The notes beneath the pieces were generated by a model, which was not told where the DNA came from, did not search any database, and was given only the letters and a program-made list of their open reading frames with translations. Shown here piece by piece: positions 57,783 through 64,000 of a stretch of DNA of 64,000 nt (the stretch's first letter is position 1; the number at the start of each line of letters is the position of its first letter). The translations under genes were made by a program, and so were the position numbers. Source of the stretch: Apoderus coryli (Eukaryota > Arthropoda > Insecta > Coleoptera > Attelabidae); contig OU452200.1 of assembly GCA_911728435.2 (NCBI GenBank), forward strand, positions 28,907,715 to 28,971,714, given 5' to 3'.

Positions 57783-60180
57783 AGTAGTTAGATTTTTTTT
57801 TTAAATTTACTAAAAACCAAAAACTATAATTAAAATACACAAGAAAATAAAAGCGATAGAATCTAATCCAAGCACTTATTATTTAAAATAAGATTGATTA
57901 ACAAACATAACTGATTCTTCAGTTGCTTTCAGCCAATCAGAAGTCCTTTTTATTGAGGGTTATACGGTATCACGCTAATCGCAAACAAATACCGTGTCCC
58001 GCTATTCAAATAGCGTTAAAGTAATTTTTCCGAAACTTAACGTCACGCTATTTTAACGTGAGTTTTGCAAAAAGTGTCTATTAACGAAGGCCACCGCCAA
58101 ACCATATTATTTTGTTAGATTATGATTTAAAAGACACATTTTATCCATCAACTGTTTGGTTTACAGTAAATTTGTTCAAATCTGACCTTGCAGACCTGAA
58201 TGACCAGGAAGACAGTGGATAGACAAATTATTCTCTTTCTCAATAATCATCAATGACGCATCATTAATATACATTCCAAGTATATTGGAGTGATTGATCT
58301 TTGAAGTATCGTCGATCAAGCAACTTATAGGGAAAGAAATGTAAAGACATGGATAAAATCAAAGACCAAAGCCATTATAAAGTTCCTGACTACGCAAAGC
58401 AAGTCTGTTCAAACGATTAGGTAACAAATGTCCTCGATTTACAGGGAATCTTGCCCATCTAAAACAGTCGTTCACAAGTAGCATGAGCTTTTAAGCATGC
58501 AATGAGTGTTCGATACAACCATTTTTAAAACTCTGCATGACCATCTTCGCCTGAAAAAGGACAAGGACAAGAACGCTTGCTAAAGTAAAAACAACAGCGC
58601 GTTGAATGTCGTGCGTTTTTAGACCTTTGTCGAGTAGGTTAATTACACTTACAATGTTTATTTCAATATTTCTATGAACATATAATAAAGCTATTACGAC
58701 TTTTGATTAATCAAGCTTCTTTCTGCCGTTGCTACAGAAATAATCAACGTACAATTTTCCTCAAAAATGCGCCGATATCGTATTTTAATTGTTCGCCAAG
58801 TTCTGTGTCCAAGTATTTTGATTTTGTGTTGAACTAGAAGCAACTGCAACATCGGTTTGTTGAGAACGAAGCCGACAAGGACAAAGACGCCGCTCTTAGA
58901 ATCAGCATTAATAGACCAAGAGCAGTCAGACCTGTTAAAAATATTATAGACCGGGTGGTGCATTCAAAAATATTTATGCAATTTATCTATTTATATATGG
59001 ATGAATTCATTGTCATTTTCTAAGTATTTAATATTTTGTAAAACCACGGATCGATCGTTATGAGGGGCGCGCGCCCCCTGCGCCCTCTTCTTAAAGCCGC
59101 CACTGGCTCCTGGTTATGTGGCGCTATCTGCTCTGCACAAAGTGGCCTTCGATATTATAAATCACCCACCCTATAATTCAGACCTAGTCTCGTTCCCAAA
59201 AATTAAAAAGAAGAAATTTACTAGCGATTAAAAAGTGAAGTGAACATATTGAAAAAGAAACATAATATTGCTTGTCTACCCTTATTCCGTATTCCGCGGA
59301 ATTAAAAACGCTCGTAGTAAAAATACAAATGAAGTATGTTTTTCTACGTAGTTTCCTCTATTGAAATTATAGTAATTCCTTTGGTTAGAAAACTCTTCCA
59401 TCTCATTGCTGAAGAAATAAGACGGCTGCTTCGAAAACTAGTTGTATACACCAACCACCACTGACAGTGTAATTGGGTAAGTTTAGTTTTAGTTACGGCG
59501 TTTGTGGCTGGGATCTTAGGTAAAGTGTCATCACTAAACCGCGCCGTGTTTCCTCAACATATTCCTTAACAAGAAAACGCATAATAACGCGATGCGCAAA
59601 AAAGAATGCTACTTCTCCGTCACTTGTACTGGTGTGGGAACGTATATGTTAGGGCAATGTGAATATCTATTCCCTCACCGAATTCCTAACCACTGAGTCC
59701 GAGTTCAATTTGAATGTTCCTAGTATTAGTATTAGCACGTGTTCCATTTTATATACATTCCAATTTGTTTATTTTTAGGACTGGTGGACTACTGGTCAAA
59801 GGAAGGCCAATTTTTATTAAGCATCTTGAGGGCTACATCAAAAACATCGACTTTTGTGTCTAGGAAGGAAGTATTTTTAAATGCTTCATATAAAAACAAA
59901 ACGGCATTAAATGCCAGGGCTTACCAACAGTTTTAATTCCCGAAAAACGAGAGTTTTCTTGTGTATGTACCTATATAGGTACCTACGTAACTGTGGGTGG
60001 CATTTGATTTTAGAATTTTAGCGATATTCAAGGTGTTTTTTAAAAATAAATTATCGCCATATTTTATCTTAAATCCTGACTGGGAAATTCACGTAGTATG
60101 TATAGTTTACAGACTAACTTAAGAATGGTAAGCAAATTTAAACTTGACTTAAGAAAAAACCTAAAGTACTTCTAATGAAA
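57783..60180. other. No gene recognised
   Basis: It holds a perfect GC palindrome GGGGCGCGCGCCCC (59064-59077) inside a GC-rich patch followed by gccgccactggctcctgg, likely a transposon end. A plus-strand 65-codon frame at 59739, preceded by an acceptor-like ttatttttag, cannot be assigned. Confidence 0.35.
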
Positions 60181-60333
60181 GAAATCTATTGAACATAATT
60201 ATTTGACACTGTATAATATAAATATAGAAACATGACATAATCTAATATTGTATACGAACTGAAAACAAAAAAAATTTCATATCACAAGTGGGACTCGAAC
60301 CCAACATCTCCCGATTGCCGGTCAGGTGTTATT
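60180..60333 (-). repeat. tRNA-derived SINE, inverted copy
   Basis: On the minus strand: acacctgaccggcaatcggg, gttgggttcgagtcccactt (B-box GGTTCGAGTCC), then the body ending in gaatttctttc-like sequence. It is head-to-head with the next copy. Confidence 0.75.
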
Positions 60334-60650
60334 TAAATTAAAGATCTCAACGTAGCACTGCACACAGAAAAGGCGTTAATGTATACGGACTGAGAGAGAT
60401 TTCTACTATGTGCCACGGTAGTTCAATTGCTTAGAACAGCTGACCGGCAATCGGAGAAGTTGGGTTCGAGTCACTTGTCACACGAAATTTTTTTCAGTTT
60501 CTATACAATATTAGTTTATTTCATGTTTCTATATTTATATTATAGTGTCAACTACTTATGTTGAATAGATTTCTTTCATTTATCTGGTAATTGTACCTTG
60601 CAATGAGAAATAACAATGCATTGCGACAGTGTGTAGTTTGTGTCGTCTTT
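60334..60650 (+). repeat. tRNA-derived SINE unit, direct copy 1
   Basis: Begins aattaaagatctcaacgtag. It carries an upstream segment (gcacacagaaaaggcgttaat), a degenerate tRNA head with gttgggttcgagtcac, and the AT-rich body. About 315 bp. Confidence 0.75.
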
Positions 60651-60880
60651 AAATTAAAGATCTCAACGTAGTACTGCACACAGAAAAGGCGTTAATGTAT
60701 ACAGACTGAGAGAGATTTCTACTGTGCCACGGTATTTTAAGTGGTTAGAACACCTGACCGGCAATCGGGAGATGTTGGGTTCGAGTCCCACTTGTGACAA
60801 GGAATTTTTTTTCCATTCGTATACAATATTAGTTTATTTCATGTTGCTACATTTATAGTAATGTTAATATTTCTAAAAGC
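60651..60880 (+). repeat. tRNA-derived SINE unit, direct copy 2
   Basis: Starts with the same aattaaagatctcaacgtag. The tRNA-like head (gtggttagaacacctgaccg, then gttgggttcgagtcccactt) is better preserved than in copy 1. It ends in a shortened body. Confidence 0.75.
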
Positions 60881-63550
60881 TTGTACTATTGTAACTGGAA
60901 AGAGTTGCAATACAAGCTACTACATCCAGTTTTTCTCAAAAATGTTATTTCATTGTTATTAAACAAATATTTAAAAATAAAGAGAGTGAATTAATATATT
61001 AAAAATTCATCTAGAAGCTTTACAACTTTATTTTGTATCACCCTGTATTTAAATTAAAATATCCCGATATCGGGAAATAACCGAAAATAGATTGTCATTA
61101 TTATATCCAAATTTCATTTAAAATCAATAAAAATACTCAGACAACACTTCAACTTAAGTAGCACTTCAAGATTTTTCTATCCCACACAATTCCAAATTCT
61201 TCCTTCAACGTGCTATATGATTAATGTTCTTATATCGCCAGAAGACCTAGGACTCCTAGCCACCAAAATTTACTGTACCATAACCTTCAATCGTTCCAAA
61301 TATACGGACAGATCTGGTAGTTTTTCTAAATATGAAAATCCCATTCGGATGGTTCAAGATAACAGAAAATATTTAGAAAATTGGACCATTAATTGGATAG
61401 AATCGAAAGCACAACAAAAAACATGAAAAGTCAAGTAATTACACGTCAAACACAATATAACACACGTGGAAATAAATGTCTTCTCTCAACTTTAAGAGAA
61501 AAGCACCACCAGCGTCTCCAACAACAAGCAATTATGTGACGTCGTCTGCTGTTTCATAGAATAAAAATAACAATCAATCAATCCGCCAAATACAAAGAAT
61601 AAAATAAATAAATAATAACAAATAGACGAATATGGTTCGATAAGGTAAGTAAAATCAAACATAACTGCCATTAATGAACATAACTCTCAAACAAACACAA
61701 CCCTTTTATGTTTTTGTTTCAGCTATGCCCATGAAATCACCACAAATACGCAGCTGCAGGAATTGTCAACGTAAACAGCAGGAACGATTCAATAATCGAA
61801 GTTAAACGAGCATAAAATAGATGGCCTTTGGTTTTTTTACGTTTTGCAAGTTAATATTACGTGAATAAAAACTATCTGTTGCGAAATCACAAGCATTGCA
61901 CAACAGAGCAAATAGAAAAGGCAGCAGCATCATCCAAGGTATCTATTTTGGGTAAGCACAGTATGATATTAAATATTTAACAGAAAACTGTTTAGCTAAA
62001 CATAATAGTTGACTAGAAGAAACAACAATAATCATTAAGTTCCCGTTAAGTATTCAACCCTTTAACAAATTCAATCCACTTCTGTACTCTTTTTTTTTCA
62101 ATTTTAATATAATCGAACAAATATAGTTACAAGGATAAGACATACGAAGATAACAAAAGACAAGAGACAAGTTAACTAAGAAATATTGTCACACCCGGTA
62201 TATTGTAATAAAAATATTGCATCCGGTTGAACTAAGTATTTTTCGCTGATTAATAATTTATAAAAGTTCATGACGGTATTATATCTACGCCAGGAATAGA
62301 CAATTTCATTGGTCAATATTCGAAAGAGAGGAGGATTTTTATTTGCACTTCTGTGTAGTAAAGTTTGAAGAGAGTGGTTGGAGATTGAAGTCTCCCTCGA
62401 GTTGGAGCACACGGCTCCAAAAGCTCCGCCAGGTTCTCTTACCACAAAACTCTCTTTTTTTTTGGGTCTTCTCTCCAACTTCGGCGAAGTAAACTCCACG
62501 TTCTAAAAGCAACAAAAAGCACTAATCTCCCCGTTGAGTAGTGTCTTTTAGGCTTTACAGTTTAAGTATAAGCATAAGTTATATTAGATATTTTGTTTTT
62601 TTGAAAAGTGAAAAAAAAAGATCAGCTGTGTCGATGATGATGATGATTGTTATGTAAGTACTAAATATTATAATTGATAATTTTTTAGATAAAAAAAATT
62701 GAATACCTGTGATGAACACCAGACGATTTTGGTAAGGGAAAATTGTAAAACCTCTATATTTTTGTAAATAATGATATAAGAAACACTATAGCGATAAATA
62801 TAATACATAAGTATTACACAAAGAAATTTATTTGCAATTTTTGTCATATTTATATAGTTGGTGTAATGTTTGTCTATATTTTTCTGTAAATTTATGTCTT
62901 TTTAGTCAATGTACCTGAAGAAGGCAATTTTGCATTGCCGAAACGTTGTTGTTGTTGTCTGACATGTGAAACAGGAGTTTGGTTTCACTTATAATGTGTT
63001 TTAATTAGAACCTCATACCAAGAAAAAAATCCATTATGCGAGATAATTTTTTTGAGACTTGTCCTTTTCTATTAAATTGATTTTTGCAGGTATATTCTTT
63101 AAATAAATAATAGTTCATAAAATATATTTGACTTTCCATTTTATTTAAATATAGTTTTTTAAATCTAATCAAGTAACTATTAACTGATAGACGTAGTTCA
63201 AATACAGACCGTCACTCGTTTACGACGGAGAACCATTAAGATCCTCCTTATGTGAGCGTGATCTGGGCGATTCTCGAGTAGCTCTACAAGCCAAACGAGT
63301 AATTTATTAAAACCAAAAGAATACAATCAATATAATAACAAACCCTTTTCTATTTACTATATTTATTTTTCCTTTAAATTGATATTCTCATACTTATATT
63401 ATTTGTGACATGGTATATTTTCTAATTTCTTTTTAACAAAACACACAGAGTAATCTAAGATATTCCAACTGTTTACATAGACAAAGATTCAGAAATCACG
63501 ATAGTTTTCTTTCTGAAAGAGATCAGGGTTTCGAAAGGTAAGAATACATT
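60881..63550. other. No gene recognised apart from a hammerhead-like motif
   Basis: AT-rich. Minus-strand 107-codon frame 62176-62499 (starting MEFTSPKLERRPKKKES) lies in a GC-richer patch but has no recognisable domain. Plus-strand frame 61217-61426 likewise. A (gat)n run lies at about 62632. Confidence 0.35.
62904..62968 (+). ncRNA. Hammerhead-like core, weak
   Basis: CTGAAGA (62915-62921; position 7 of the hammerhead core is variable), stem II GGCAA/TTGCC, GAAAC (62940-62944) and a downstream GTC (62957-62959). A flanking stem I with good pairing is not evident. As at 5.3-5.6 kb, one extra base separates core and stem II. Confidence 0.3.
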
Positions 63551-63822
63551 TAAGGCTGTTTGATCAGACTCCAAATATAAGGTATAAGGCATTCATGATT
63601 GTGCACTTGTTTCTTAATCGATTTGAAAAATTGTTTTTGGATCATAGAGAGAACACTTTAACAGAGGTTTATATAGGAATAAAAAAATAATTTCATAGCA
63701 ATTTATATTGACTTCAAAATAAATTTTTAAGAAATTTTATTTTTATTCCTATATAAACCTCGGTTAAAGTGTTTCTCTATGATCCAAAAAGAATTTTTTT
63801 GGAGTCTGATCAAACAGCCTTA
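63551..63822. mobile_element. Foldback MITE with TTAA flanks
   Basis: TTAA-GGCTGTTTGATCAGACTCC at the left is mirrored by GGAGTCTGATCAAACAGCC-TTAA at the right. Inner arms gatcatagagagaacacttt and ggtttatataggaataaaa are also inverted. TTAA on both sides suggests a piggyBac-type mover. It has no coding capacity. Confidence 0.8.
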
Positions 63823-64000
63823 ATCTAACGCTTTACTATAATAATAATAATTAATTTATGCGTACTTTCAGATATATTCCAGTGTGAACATTTTAGTGTG
63901 TTGTTAATTGCATAATCATTGTTAGGCGAATAGTGTAGAGTGTAGACTATCCAACGATTCGATAAACAATTTTGTATAAATTTTGTAAGTATTAATCTAT

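Noticed and set aside
59739..59936. Exon beginning after an acceptor-like ttatttttag
   Set aside because: Composition is weakly protein-like, but no partner exon or family match could be seen.
60725..60800. Functional tRNA gene
   Set aside because: A and B boxes are present, but the acceptor stem is not formed and the unit is repeated with a SINE body.
61217..61426. 69-codon plus-strand frame
   Set aside because: No family resemblance and no flanking gene signals.
62176..62499. 107-codon minus-strand frame
   Set aside because: No recognisable domain, no splice or promoter support; could be chance in a GC-richer patch.

Overview
The window looks like a repeat-dominated stretch of an insect nuclear genome. 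It is strongly AT-rich, has no operons, rRNA or bacterial gene organisation, and carries animal transposon families: non-LTR retrotransposon (LINE) fragments, Tc1/mariner transposases, tRNA-derived SINEs, a Helentron-like (HINE/DINE) element, MITEs and a DIRS retrotransposon. A hemipteran such as an aphid would fit the base composition and repeat style, but the species cannot be fixed from this sequence. No intact host protein gene is visible. The best host-gene hint is one small candidate first exon on the minus strand at 28807-28870.

Layout. 0-5 kb: pieces of LINE ORF2 on both strands. 5.3-7.6 kb: two hammerhead-like RNA motifs, then a mariner-like transposon with long inverted repeats and a decayed transposase. 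7.76-11.58 kb: a DNA transposon with ~0.6 kb terminal inverted repeats; its minus-strand protein gene is split by a nested HINE-like element (8.96-10.75 kb) made of a TGTC microsatellite, tandem repeats and a CTAG 3' end. 13.3-13.8 kb: a ~50 bp satellite. 14.2-14.4 kb: a GC-rich hairpin block. 17.9-22.4 kb: two LINEs on the minus strand, one ending in a 99 bp palindrome, the other split by a TA-flanked inverted-repeat element. 23-28 kb: MITEs, foldback elements, and a second HINE with a LINE inserted in it. 31-36 kb: a LINE-derived tandem triplication, a MADF-domain fragment and more LINE debris. 35.9-37.3 kb: a 1.4 kb inverted-repeat element. 39.1-41.6 kb: a P-element-like THAP-domain transposon flanked by 7 bp direct repeats, apparently inserted at the 5' side of a dead mariner. 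44-45 kb: another LINE. 47.2-55.6 kb: an inverted-repeat composite that holds a MITE and a structurally complete DIRS retrotransposon. 57-64 kb: a second copy of a ~0.7 kb dispersed repeat, a SINE cluster and a TTAA-flanked MITE.

The DIRS element (49797-54773) is the most informative feature. It has inverted terminal repeats, an internal complementary region that matches the joined ends exactly, a Gag-like gene with a likely 306 bp GT-AG intron, a reverse transcriptase/RNase H gene, and a tyrosine recombinase gene. The two enzyme genes carry inactivating changes. Three 21-nt hairpins with compensating base changes lie inside the predicted intron.

The genes do not form a host pathway. The window is a layered record of transposon insertions, several of which can be ordered by nesting.
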